Positions 7,618 to 14,221 of a stretch of 16,068 nt of DNA are shown in pieces. The position numbers and the translations under genes were made by a program. Position 1 is the first letter of the stretch. The number at the start of each line of letters is the position of its first letter. The stretch is from an uncultured Eubacteriales bacterium (GTDB taxonomy: Bacteria > Bacillota > Clostridia > Oscillospirales > CAG-382). The DNA lies in contig CAKSCN010000040.1 of NCBI GenBank assembly GCA_934444485.1, forward strand, positions 1 to 16,068. Reading direction: 5' to 3'. The notes beneath the pieces are model-generated. The model was not told where the DNA came from, made no database searches, and was given only the letters and a program-made list of their open reading frames with translations.

Positions 7618-7646
7618 ATTTTACCACGGGATTCGCCTTATGTCAA
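7618..7646 (-). promoter_or_regulatory. sigma-70 type promoter of the polysaccharide operon
   Basis: On the minus strand TTGACA (7641-7646) and TAAAAT (7618-7623) are separated by exactly 17 bases. Transcription would start near 7611, giving about 20 bases of leader before the aptamer. Confidence 0.85.
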
Positions 7647-7682
7647 GGATTTCCGAGGTTAATTTACACTTTGTTACACAAA

Positions 7683-8225
7683 TCAGACACGATTGCACAC
7701 ATACGAATCGACGGCGTTCTCTTTCGGTATAATGCGTCCGGGATTGCCGACTACGACCGAATGCGGCGGCACGTCGAAGTTGACGAAAGAGAGCGGCGCT
7801 ATAAGTACGTCCTCGCCTACGTTTATCTTGCCGACCACAACGGCGTTCGAGCCTATCCAGCAACAGTCCGACACTGTCGGCGCACCCTTTCTTTTTCCTC
7901 TGTTCTCCGCACCTATCACAACGCCTGCGGCGACATTTACGTTGCGTCCTATCACCGCTTCGGGATTTATTACGACTCTGCCGCTGTGCCCGATGTAAAA
8001 GCCCTCTCCTATCCTCGTGCGGACGGGAATCTGTATGTGCGTTTTGGCGGACATACGCTTGAGCCGCAGTGTGAGAAGTAGCTTCAGCGGCGCAAAATTG
8101 CAGCTCTGCGCTTTTCTGAACAGAGCGAGGTATTTGAGCTCCGGCGGTCTCACAAGCCTTTTTGCGAGGGTTTCTCCGTCACTGCCGTAATATCTGTATA
8201 GATCTTTTTTGAATACTCCGTTCAC
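7683..8225 (-). CDS. hexapeptide-repeat acyltransferase (serine acetyltransferase-like)
   Basis: This 180-residue protein has a helical N-terminus (1-60) then a left-handed beta-helix of hexapeptide repeats (about 64-165), as in CysE/WcaB-type O-acetyltransferases. The catalytic-type histidine is His80 in YIGHSGRVVI. Repeat motifs such as VIGRNVNVAAG, WIGSNAVVVGKINVG and the NPGRII ending are typical. In the setting of polysaccharide genes it most likely O-acetylates a sugar with acetyl-CoA. A true serine acetyltransferase is less likely because no cysteine synthase is near. The GTG start at 8225 overlaps the GtrA stop in a GTGA arrangement, implying coupling. No terminator is seen between its stop and the riboswitch promoter. 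Confidence 0.85.
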   Translation of the reverse strand: MNGVFKKDLYRYYGSDGETLAKRLVRPPELKYLALFRKAQSCNFAPLKLLLTLRLKRMSAKTHIQIPVRTRIGEGFYIGHSGRVVINPEAVIGRNVNVAAGVVIGAENRGKRKGAPTVSDCCWIGSNAVVVGKINVGEDVLIAPLSFVNFDVPPHSVVVGNPGRIIPKENAVDSYVCNRV

Positions 8226-8635
8226 CCTTCTGCCGCCTTTCCGTCTCTCTTTTCGAGGAATATCTTTCTTGTCGCAAAGTTGTATATCGGAACGATTATC
8301 ATTGCAAAAAGCTTAACCGCAAGGTAGTGCGCTCCGAGTTTTGTCACGCCGCACCACATAACAAGCTGATTTATTCCGAGTCCTCCTACGCTGAGAAGCA
8401 CGAACACAGTAAACTCCCGCATTTTGTTTCTGCCTTTACTCGAAAAAACGAATCTCATGCTGAGTGTGTAATTGACTACAACCGACACCGTAAATGCCGC
8501 CGGTGCCGCCGCAAGCTCGTTTACGCCGAACCCCTCACGAAGAAGCACGAGTGTTCCGACGTCAATTACCGCCGCTATCACTCCCACTATTCCGAATTTT
8601 ACAATCTGGAGTATCAGACAACATATTCTTTCCAA
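8222..8635 (-). CDS. GtrA-like membrane protein
   Basis: This 137-residue protein matches the GtrA family (PF04138): four transmembrane helices with the signature start QIVKFGIVGVIAAVIDVGTL and the central NYTLSMRFVF. Members are thought to flip or accept polyprenyl-phosphate-linked glucose for glycan decoration. That would suit the GtrII-like enzyme encoded downstream at 3649-5208, which needs such a donor outside the membrane; this pairing is inference. The start is TTG at 8635; an in-frame stop lies only two codons upstream, so no longer version is possible. It overlaps the acyltransferase start by 4 bases. Confidence 0.87.
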   Translation of the reverse strand: MERICCLILQIVKFGIVGVIAAVIDVGTLVLLREGFGVNELAAAPAAFTVSVVVNYTLSMRFVFSSKGRNKMREFTVFVLLSVGGLGINQLVMWCGVTKLGAHYLAVKLFAMIIVPIYNFATRKIFLEKRDGKAAEG

Positions 8636-8697
8636 TGCAAAACTACCGCCTTATTCTTTTGGTGTTCGGTGCGCCGCAGCTTTTTTGTGCCGTGCGT

Positions 8698-9207
8698 TCA
8701 GCCGTTGACAAACAGTGCAAGGAAGCTCTCGTAAGCATCCTCATAATCGATAAAATTTCCGTTCAGAAGAATTTTCGGATTACCGTCGCTGTCAAAATAC
8801 GGCATACTGAAATCGAATATCGTCTTTCCGAACCGATTCTTAAACGCACAATACGACAAAACATGACCGTGGCACTCTCCATGCGAAGAATGTGTATTGA
8901 TAGGTGCGAGATTTGCGAGGCTCGCTATTTCAAACGATTTTTCCGCAAGCTCTTCCCCGCTCACAACCGTCTTACACTCCGAAAATCCGCTCTCTTTCCC
9001 GGCACATTTAACCAACGCTTTCACGTCCATGGGAATAATGCTGCAAATGTAGGGGTTGCTGTAGATTTCGAGAGTAACGCCGTCAAGCTCTTCACCTTCT
9101 ATGTATTTGACCAAGGTTTCCGCCGATTTCGGTTCCGTCATGGGAGAATAAAACAACATCAAAAGCGAAAACAGCGCAAGTGCAAATACTCCGTATCGAC
9201 TCTTCAT
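8698..9207 (-). CDS. small exported Cys/His-rich protein of unknown function
   Basis: I do not recognise this 169-residue protein. ATG 9207 is chosen because GGAGG lies 7 bases upstream; an earlier in-frame ATG at 9228 has no such site. Residues 5-21 form a hydrophobic signal peptide or single anchor after a short basic start; no lipobox cysteine follows. The mature part has five cysteines (55, 68, 78, 112, 120) and a histidine cluster HSSHGECHGH at 106-115, suggesting disulfides or metal binding. A strong promoter lies directly upstream. It ends 62 bases before the GtrA gene, so it may lead that operon. Confidence 0.8.
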   Translation of the reverse strand: MKSRYGVFALALFSLLMLFYSPMTEPKSAETLVKYIEGEELDGVTLEIYSNPYICSIIPMDVKALVKCAGKESGFSECKTVVSGEELAEKSFEIASLANLAPINTHSSHGECHGHVLSYCAFKNRFGKTIFDFSMPYFDSDGNPKILLNGNFIDYEDAYESFLALFVNG

Positions 9208-9284
9208 TTTTATCCCTCCGTTTTTCATTTTTGCGTGAGGCGGTTTTGATTGCGAGACAATACCTCTTCCGCTCTGCCGCCTTA

Positions 9285-9313
9285 ATTATACGATATTTTT
9301 CCTCAGTTGTCAA
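9285..9313 (-). promoter_or_regulatory. consensus sigma-70 type promoter for the exported-protein gene
   Basis: On the minus strand TTGACA (9308-9313) and TATAAT (9285-9290) are 17 bases apart. The start of transcription should be near 9278, about 70 bases before the ATG. It is back to back with the tRNA promoter. Confidence 0.88.
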
Positions 9314-9429
9314 GGTCAATCATAAATTCCGCCAAATTTTGCCTCGTTTTTTCTGCCGCTTCATCATTTTACGGTATTTTGCCGCTCCAAAAATTCAGAA
9401 AATATTCATAGATATTTTAACGCACCGCC
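9314..9429. other. spacer between divergent promoters
   Basis: This 116-base AT-rich stretch separates the divergent promoters of the exported-protein gene and the tRNA. I see no ORF, clear hairpin or repeat in it; it completes the roughly 315-base gap without protein genes between 9207 and 9524. Confidence 0.6.
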
Positions 9430-9458
9430 TTGACAATTTCTGTATGGAGTAGTATAAT
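9430..9458 (+). promoter_or_regulatory. consensus promoter for tRNA-Leu
   Basis: TTGACA (9430-9435), a 17-base spacer and TATAAT (9453-9458) form a perfect consensus promoter. Transcription would begin near 9465, about 60 bases before the mature tRNA. Confidence 0.9.
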
Positions 9459-9523
9459 GTACCCGTTGCGTTTGGGATAGTCTAAACGGCACGCTTTGAC
9501 TCTGCCGAAATGCGGCTTCATAT

Positions 9524-9610
9524 GCGGGTATGGCGGAATTGGCAGACGCGCCAGATTCAGGTTCTGGTGGTCGCAAGGCTGTGCAGGTTCAAGTCCTGTT
9601 ACCCGCACCA
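9524..9610 (+). tRNA. tRNA-Leu (anticodon CAG)
   Basis: The 87-base gene folds as a class II tRNA. The acceptor stem is GCGGGTA with TACCCGC, the discriminator base is A9607 and CCA is encoded at 9608-9610. The anticodon stem CCAGA/TCTGG flanks the loop TTCAGGT with CAG at 9558-9560, reading CUG leucine codons. The long variable arm (GGTCGCAAGGCTGT region) and T-loop GTTCAAGTC are typical of tRNA-Leu. A promoter precedes and a terminator follows, so it can be an independent unit. Confidence 0.97.
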
Positions 9611-9611
9611 A

Positions 9612-9657
9612 AAAGAAACGACGGTTTTCGGCTGAAGATTGTCGTTTTTTTGTTTTT
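9612..9657 (+). terminator. intrinsic terminator after tRNA-Leu
   Basis: A stem of about 15 bp pairs GAAACGACGGTTTTC (9615-9629) with GAAGATTGTCGTTT (from 9634) around a GGCT loop, with a few G-T pairs. It is followed by TTTTTTTGTTTTT. It should end most tRNA transcripts before the hydrolase gene. Confidence 0.85.
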
Positions 9658-9691
9658 AAAATGTTTATGCACACAGCACGGAGGTAACGTA

Positions 9692-10423
9692 ATGATTAAG
9701 CTCGAAAAGAACAGCACCGTTTTATTCTACGGAGATTCAATCACCCACGGCGGACGTCTCAATTCTATGGACGGAAATCACGTCATAGGTCACGGTTATC
9801 AGGAAATGCTCTCGGCACGCATGGGTTTTGAAAACCTTGAAAATATGCCGAAGTTCATAAACAAAGGCGTCAGCGGCGATGCGGTTTGCCAGCTCTACGG
9901 TCGTCTGACTGCGGATGTTCTCAAATACAAGCCCGATATGATAAGCATTCTTGTGGGTGTAAACGACATATACAGAGGTTTCGGTTTGCCGCACGGAATG
10001 ACAACCGACAAATTCATCGCTGTCTACAGAATGATGATAAACGATATACGCACCGTACTCGGCGATCCGACAATTATAATATGCGAACCGTTTTATCTCG
10101 ACTACAAAAAGCCGGAAGATTCCTATAAAAACACGCCCTACGTTGTCTGCGAGTCTCCGTTTTATCCGGGTTACTTTCTCACAAGCAACGATGAAATAGA
10201 GGACTTCTCAAGAAAAGAAATGAGATATATGCAGTCTGAGCTGAAGAAGCTTGTAATAGACAGCGGCTGTATTTTCGTTCCTCTCCAAGAGGAATTTGAC
10301 AAGGCGGCAGAAAAAGTTTCGCCGGAATATCTCATTTGGGACACCATTCACCCGACTGTTGTCGGTCATGAAATTATAGCCCGCAAGTGGTACGAGGTGG
10401 TTGACGGCGTTCTCGGCAAATAA
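9692..10423 (+). CDS. SGNH/GDSL-family hydrolase (esterase-like)
   Basis: This 243-residue cytoplasmic protein is a GDSL/SGNH esterase, a family that removes acyl groups from lipids or sugars. The blocks are all present: GDSITHGGR with nucleophile Ser16, the block II glycine in GVSGD (Gly62), GVND with Asn91, and DTIHP with Asp217 and His220. The fold and length suit TesA-like or sugar acetylesterase members; no signal peptide is visible, so an intracellular sugar deacetylase is plausible. ATG 9692 has GGAGG 7 bases upstream. An upstream in-frame extension to 9530 reads through the tRNA and is rejected. No own promoter is clear, so expression may come by read-through of the tRNA terminator. 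Confidence 0.9.
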   Translation: MIKLEKNSTVLFYGDSITHGGRLNSMDGNHVIGHGYQEMLSARMGFENLENMPKFINKGVSGDAVCQLYGRLTADVLKYKPDMISILVGVNDIYRGFGLPHGMTTDKFIAVYRMMINDIRTVLGDPTIIICEPFYLDYKKPEDSYKNTPYVVCESPFYPGYFLTSNDEIEDFSRKEMRYMQSELKKLVIDSGCIFVPLQEEFDKAAEKVSPEYLIWDTIHPTVVGHEIIARKWYEVVDGVLGK

Positions 10424-10429
10424 GACAAC

Positions 10430-10454
10430 AAAAAGGACTCTGCACTCGGCAAAG
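10430..10454 (-). terminator. intrinsic terminator for the small hydrophilic ORF
   Basis: On the minus strand GGACTTTGC pairs with GCAGAGTCC (one mismatch) and is followed by TTTTTGTTG. It lies about 35 bases after the stop of the small ORF and between convergent genes. No T-run follows it on the plus strand. Confidence 0.7.
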
Positions 10455-10487
10455 TCCATACGTTCGGGTTTCCGTGGTCTGCGTTTT

Positions 10488-10646
10488 TCAGAAATCGAGG
10501 TTCCTTCTTGTTCTCTCTTCCTTTTCTCCGTGCTTTCCGTTTCGTTCGTCATTGCCGACAGAGCTGCGGTTCTGATTGTTCTGAGCGTTCTGCTCCGTGC
10601 GGCGGTTCTTTTCTTCGTTGTTCTTGTTTTGATTCTTGTGACTCAT
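10488..10646 (-). CDS. small hydrophilic Asn/Glu/Arg/Lys-rich protein, unknown function
   Basis: This 52-residue ORF is supported by a strong ribosome site (AAAGGAG, 8 bases before ATG 10646) and by its own terminator downstream. The product starts MSHKNQNKNNEEKNRRTEQN and is almost entirely polar, with no hydrophobic core, so it is probably disordered. Small N/Q/K-rich proteins of this kind occur in spore-forming and other Clostridia, but I cannot assign a family. An in-frame longer form to 10721 lacks a ribosome site. It is convergent with the hydrolase and divergent from manA. Confidence 0.6.
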   Translation of the reverse strand: MSHKNQNKNNEEKNRRTEQNAQNNQNRSSVGNDERNGKHGEKEERTRRNLDF

Positions 10647-10734
10647 ATTTATTTCTCCTTTCGGTTTGGTACTTATATTGTTGACCGCATTCGGGGAAAT
10701 ATTCACATTATTGTCAGCCAAAGGAGATTTTTTA

Positions 10735-11709
10735 ATGAATTCTTACCCTCTTTTACTCGAATCGGTCCTCAAAAACATCATTTGGGGAGGCAAAAGACTT
10801 TCCGAGGAATACGGCAAAGGTACTCCCGGAGAGAAGATAGCCGAGGCGTGGACGCTTGCGCTTCGCAGTGACGGCGTAAACAAAATAGCAAACGGAGAGT
10901 ACAGCGGAATGACTCTCGACGTATACGCAAAGCTCTGCGGCATGGAGTCGCTGTGCGGTTACGGAGCGTCAAACAGAGACTTTCCCCTTCTCGTCAAGCT
11001 CATCGACGCCGAGAATTCCCTCTCCGTACAGGTACACCCCGACGACGCTTACGCACTCCGTCACGGTCTTGACGCCGGAAAAACCGAGGCGTGGTACATA
11101 GTTGACGCAAAGCCCGGTGCAAAGATAGTCTACGGCTTAAACCCCGGCGTCGTTTACGAACCGCAGAAGTTCAAAGAAGCGGCTCTTTCCGGAAACCTCG
11201 AGGAATATCTCAATTATGTCGAAGTAAAAAAAGGCGACATATACTACATTCCGGCAGGTCTTGTTCATGCCATCGGCGCAGGAATACTCATTGCCGAGGT
11301 ACAGCAGAATTCGAACACCACCTTCAGAATCTACGACTACAACCGTGTTGACGCAAACGGAAACAAGAGAGAGCTTCACATAGACAGCGCACTTGAGGCG
11401 ATAAAGCCCGATGCTCTCGGTGGCGAAAGCTTTGAGGGTACATACGAGGACGAGCAATACCGTGAGCTTATCAACGCAAAGTACTTTGAAATAGGTTGTC
11501 TCACACTTTCGCCGAACGACGGCAGGGGCTTCGACAGCGGAAAGATGTACCACCTTATATGCACCGACGGTTGTGCGTCCGTTCTGTTTGACGCAAAGGA
11601 ATACCCGATGAAAAAAGGCGACGCATACCTTATTCCGGCGGCGATGGGATATTTCACGGTATTCTCCGAAAAGGGTGCCGAAATAATCACGGCGTCGCCG
11701 AAAATATAA
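10735..11709 (+). CDS. manA: mannose-6-phosphate isomerase, class I
   Basis: This 324-residue enzyme interconverts fructose-6-phosphate and mannose-6-phosphate in the cytoplasm, needing zinc. It begins with the family start LKNIIWGGKRL. The zinc ligands are visible: Gln99 and His101 in VQVHPDD, Glu118 in KTEAWY and His178 in GLVHAIGAG. TTFRIYDYNR (195-204) carries the catalytic arginine. Length fits the short Bacillus-type class. ATG 10735 has AAAGGAG 8 bases upstream; an extension to 10666 has no support. A TTGACC at 10681 may be a weak -35. It is followed 17 bases later by a membrane protein gene. It could supply mannose-derived nucleotide sugars to the glycan genes in this window, or feed mannose into glycolysis. 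Confidence 0.95.
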   Translation: MNSYPLLLESVLKNIIWGGKRLSEEYGKGTPGEKIAEAWTLALRSDGVNKIANGEYSGMTLDVYAKLCGMESLCGYGASNRDFPLLVKLIDAENSLSVQVHPDDAYALRHGLDAGKTEAWYIVDAKPGAKIVYGLNPGVVYEPQKFKEAALSGNLEEYLNYVEVKKGDIYYIPAGLVHAIGAGILIAEVQQNSNTTFRIYDYNRVDANGNKRELHIDSALEAIKPDALGGESFEGTYEDEQYRELINAKYFEIGCLTLSPNDGRGFDSGKMYHLICTDGCASVLFDAKEYPMKKGDAYLIPAAMGYFTVFSEKGAEIITASPKI

Positions 11710-11726
11710 GGAAGCGTGGCGGCAAT

Positions 11727-12422
11727 ATGAAAAAGATTCGGATTAGCAGTGAGGCTGTTTACTTTATCGCAATTGCAATGCTTGCGTTTTCGGTTGCCAT
11801 GTGCGCCTGCACGAATTACGGCGTATCGATGATTGTTGCACCGGCTTATATTTTGAGTCTGAAATTTCCCTTTCTGACGTTCGGACAGTGCGAATACATC
11901 GTGCAGGGGCTTCTGTTTATCGTATTCTGCATACTGATGGGAAAAGTGAAGCTTGTCTACTTCTCGTCCTTCATCACGGGACTTATCTACGGTGCGGTGC
12001 TTGATTTCTGGCGTCTTGTTATCCCTCACTTCAACGCAAACGTCACCCCTCCCGGCAGTCTTCCGACGGCAATGAATATCGTTTACTTTGCTCTCGGGAT
12101 GCTTCTCACCTCCGTTTCAATCGCTCTCTTTTACGGAATATACCTCTACCCTCAGGTTTACGACTTTTTTGTAAAGGGAATAAGTGCAAAGTTCGGTATT
12201 GACAGGACAAAGTTTAAGATGTGCTTTGATGCGGCGTGCCTTGCGGTCTCTTTCATACTTACGTTTGCGCTGTTCGGAGGAATATGCGGTATCGGCGTGG
12301 GAACCGTTATAATCACCTGCTTCAACGGCATTCTCATAGGCTTCTTCGGGCGGCTCTTTCAGAAGATATTCATCATCGAACCTCGCTTCAACGAGTTTGC
12401 GAAGAAGTTCGATATAGATTGA
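11727..12422 (+). CDS. YczE/DUF6198-like integral membrane protein
   Basis: This 231-residue protein has about five to six hydrophobic helices (about 9-29, 50-70, 72-92, 113-140, 170-195, 198-220) and looks like the YczE/YyaS/DUF6198 family of small Firmicutes membrane proteins, whose function is not settled. Typical features are the early CTNYGVSMIVAPAYILS loop and the glycine-rich FGGICGIGVGTVI helix near the end. It starts 17 bases after manA with a weak AAGGAAG site 12 bases upstream, so it is probably translated from the manA transcript. No substrate can be proposed. Confidence 0.75.
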   Translation: MKKIRISSEAVYFIAIAMLAFSVAMCACTNYGVSMIVAPAYILSLKFPFLTFGQCEYIVQGLLFIVFCILMGKVKLVYFSSFITGLIYGAVLDFWRLVIPHFNANVTPPGSLPTAMNIVYFALGMLLTSVSIALFYGIYLYPQVYDFFVKGISAKFGIDRTKFKMCFDAACLAVSFILTFALFGGICGIGVGTVIITCFNGILIGFFGRLFQKIFIIEPRFNEFAKKFDID

Positions 12423-12435
12423 ATACACATACAAA

Positions 12436-12469
12436 AACCGAGTCGAGACTTTCACATCCCGGCTCGGTT
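12436..12469 (-). terminator. intrinsic terminator after htrA-like gene
   Basis: AACCGAGTCG (12436-12445) pairs with CGGCTCGGTT (12460-12469) in a 10-bp stem with one G-T pair. On the minus strand TTTTTG follows, so it mainly ends the protease transcript. Read on the plus strand, the stem has no T-run and would be a weak terminator for the manA operon. Confidence 0.78.
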
Positions 12470-12500
12470 CTCACTATATTATCAATGGATTTACGTTTTG

Positions 12501-13967
12501 TCAGCTGTTCATGATGTCGAGTTTGAAGGTGATGTCAAATTCTCCCTCGCCGTCTCTGAACACGGTGATTGTTACCTCGTCGCCCGCCTTATACTTATTC
12601 TTGGCGGTGTTTATCTCCTGCGCAGTCTTTACGGTCTCGCCGCAGAACGCCGTTATAATATCGCCTCTGCGAAGTCCTGCCGCCGCTGCGGAGCTGTTTC
12701 TGTTTATCTGGATAACGAGTATTCCCTGAGGAATATTGTAGTATTCGGCTTCACGCTCGGTTACTTCCGAGTACTGGGTTATACCTATCGAACCCTGACC
12801 CGTTACAAAGCTTCCGTCACGATCCGTTACCTCGCCGTCTGCGATAAGCTGGTTGAATATCTTGACTGCGCTGTTTATCGGAATGGAGAAGCCGATACCC
12901 TCATACTTTGATGTAAGCTTCAATGTATTGATACCGATAACCTGACCGCGTGAGTTAATGAGCGGACCGCCGGAGTTGCCGGGGTTGATGGTTGCGTTTG
13001 TCTGGATAAGGGTCATTGTCTTTACGACCTGACCGTAATTGTTGGTTATTTCAACGTCACGGTTGATAGCGGATATAATTCCGTCGGTAACTGTACCTGC
13101 AAACTCAATGCCTGCCGGAGTTCCTATTGCAACCGCAAGCTCGCCGACCTTTACGCTGTCGGAATCACCAAGCTCTGCGACGGGAAGGTCTGTTGCGTCA
13201 ATCTTTACAACCGCAAGGTCGGTAACCGAGTCTCTGCCGACGAGAACGGCGTCAAATTCTCTCTTATCGTCAAGAAGAACCTTTATCGAGTCGGCCCCCT
13301 CAACGACATGGTTGTTTGTTGCGATGTATCCGTCTGCGGAAATGATGAAGCCGGAACCTACGCCGTTCGTTGTATAGAAGCCGTTGGAAGCGGTAACTTC
13401 AATACCGACTGCGGAGGGCTTGCACTTCTCTGCAATCTGCGGAACGGTAAGCTCGCCGTTTACGGTGTTTCCGGGCTGAACAACAGATGTGACCTGTTCG
13501 GTGTTCTCGTTATCTTTTGACGTGCCGGGCGACGGAATAACGGGTGTTGTTGAAATCGAAGGATTAGTGCTGTCGTTCATGCCGCCTCTTCCGGAAATCA
13601 GCACTCCTGTGAGAGTTATCGAAGTTATAAGGAAAGCGACACAGACAATCGCCGCAAATATCGCAAGGCCGTTGGACTTTTTGTGAGGTCTCATATTTGG
13701 GTGCTGAGGCACTCTGTTGTAGTTCCACGAATACTCGCCGCTTCTGTTCTTATCGTAGCTTATTCCTGCTGTGTTGCGGTCGCCGGGATAAACGGGATGA
13801 GGGTTCTCACTGCTTGCGTTCGCACTTTCATGAGGCGCCGTGTAGCTCGGCTGTTCGCTCGGGCTGTCCGTGCCTGTCGGCTTTGCGCTCTCGGTACCGT
13901 TTGTATCGGTGTTCGTTTCGTTTTCGATGTTCTTGTTTTCGTTGTAATCGTTGTCATCGTATCTCAT
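12501..13967 (-). CDS. HtrA/DegP-like membrane-anchored serine protease with PDZ domain
   Basis: This 488-residue protein is a stress-type protease for misfolded extracytoplasmic proteins. Residues 1-99 are polar, Asn/Thr/Ser/Glu-rich and probably disordered in the cytoplasm. Residues 100-126 form one transmembrane helix, then a linker leads to a trypsin-like domain (about 172-375). The triad is His220 (ATNNHVV), Asp250 (TDLAVVKI) and Ser332 (GNSGGP). A PDZ domain follows (about 392-485) with the GLRRGDIITAF motif. The arrangement matches B. subtilis HtrA/HtrB/YyxA. ATG 13967 has AAGGAGG 8 bases upstream. It is a single gene with its own terminator, divergent from the sugar isomerase. Confidence 0.95.
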   Translation of the reverse strand: MRYDDNDYNENKNIENETNTDTNGTESAKPTGTDSPSEQPSYTAPHESANASSENPHPVYPGDRNTAGISYDKNRSGEYSWNYNRVPQHPNMRPHKKSNGLAIFAAIVCVAFLITSITLTGVLISGRGGMNDSTNPSISTTPVIPSPGTSKDNENTEQVTSVVQPGNTVNGELTVPQIAEKCKPSAVGIEVTASNGFYTTNGVGSGFIISADGYIATNNHVVEGADSIKVLLDDKREFDAVLVGRDSVTDLAVVKIDATDLPVAELGDSDSVKVGELAVAIGTPAGIEFAGTVTDGIISAINRDVEITNNYGQVVKTMTLIQTNATINPGNSGGPLINSRGQVIGINTLKLTSKYEGIGFSIPINSAVKIFNQLIADGEVTDRDGSFVTGQGSIGITQYSEVTEREAEYYNIPQGILVIQINRNSSAAAAGLRRGDIITAFCGETVKTAQEINTAKNKYKAGDEVTITVFRDGEGEFDITFKLDIMNS

Positions 13968-14053
13968 AGTTTTTACCTCCTTAAGATATTTGCTTTATTA
14001 TTGGCATCACGGTCATATGCAGCTTTGCCTTTCCTTTTTTATTTTGTGAGCTT

Positions 14054-14059
14054 ATTATA
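14054..14059 (-). promoter_or_regulatory. candidate -10 element for htrA-like gene
   Basis: TATAAT lies on the minus strand about 87 bases upstream of the protease start. No good TTGACA is found 17-18 bases further up, so a partner -35 is poor; activation or another sigma factor is possible. Confidence 0.4.
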
Positions 14060-14128
14060 AACCGCGACATTGTTTTTGCCGTGATTCCTATGTGAAAGTT
14101 CGGTGATTTTTTTTGAAAGTTATGAGAA

Positions 14129-14168
14129 AACTCATTTTTTCCGTTTTTCGGTTGACAAACTCATTTTC
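14129..14168 (+). repeat. direct repeat AACTCATTTT around the isomerase promoter
   Basis: AACTCATTTT occurs at 14129-14138 and again at 14159-14168, exactly 30 bases apart. One copy lies upstream of the -35 and the other inside the promoter spacer. The first copy is also half of a small ATGAG/CTCAT hairpin followed by T residues. It may be a regulator site, or chance in AT-rich DNA. Confidence 0.4.
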
Positions 14169-14180
14169 ATGTGCTAAAAT
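14152..14180 (+). promoter_or_regulatory. sigma-70 type promoter for the sugar isomerase gene
   Basis: TTGACA (14152-14157), a 17-base spacer and TAAAAT (14175-14180) precede the ATG by about 40 bases. Transcription should begin near 14187. Confidence 0.88.
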
Positions 14181-14221
14181 GTACACAAAAAGACAAACAT
14201 TTGCGAAAGGAAGTAAACATC

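Noticed and set aside
9524..9610. tRNA-Leu as an integration site of a mobile island
   Set aside because: No integrase gene and no second copy of the tRNA 3' end are visible in the window.
9530..9691. N-terminal extension of the SGNH hydrolase starting inside the tRNA
   Set aside because: It reads through the tRNA-Leu and its terminator; ATG 9692 has GGAGG at proper spacing.
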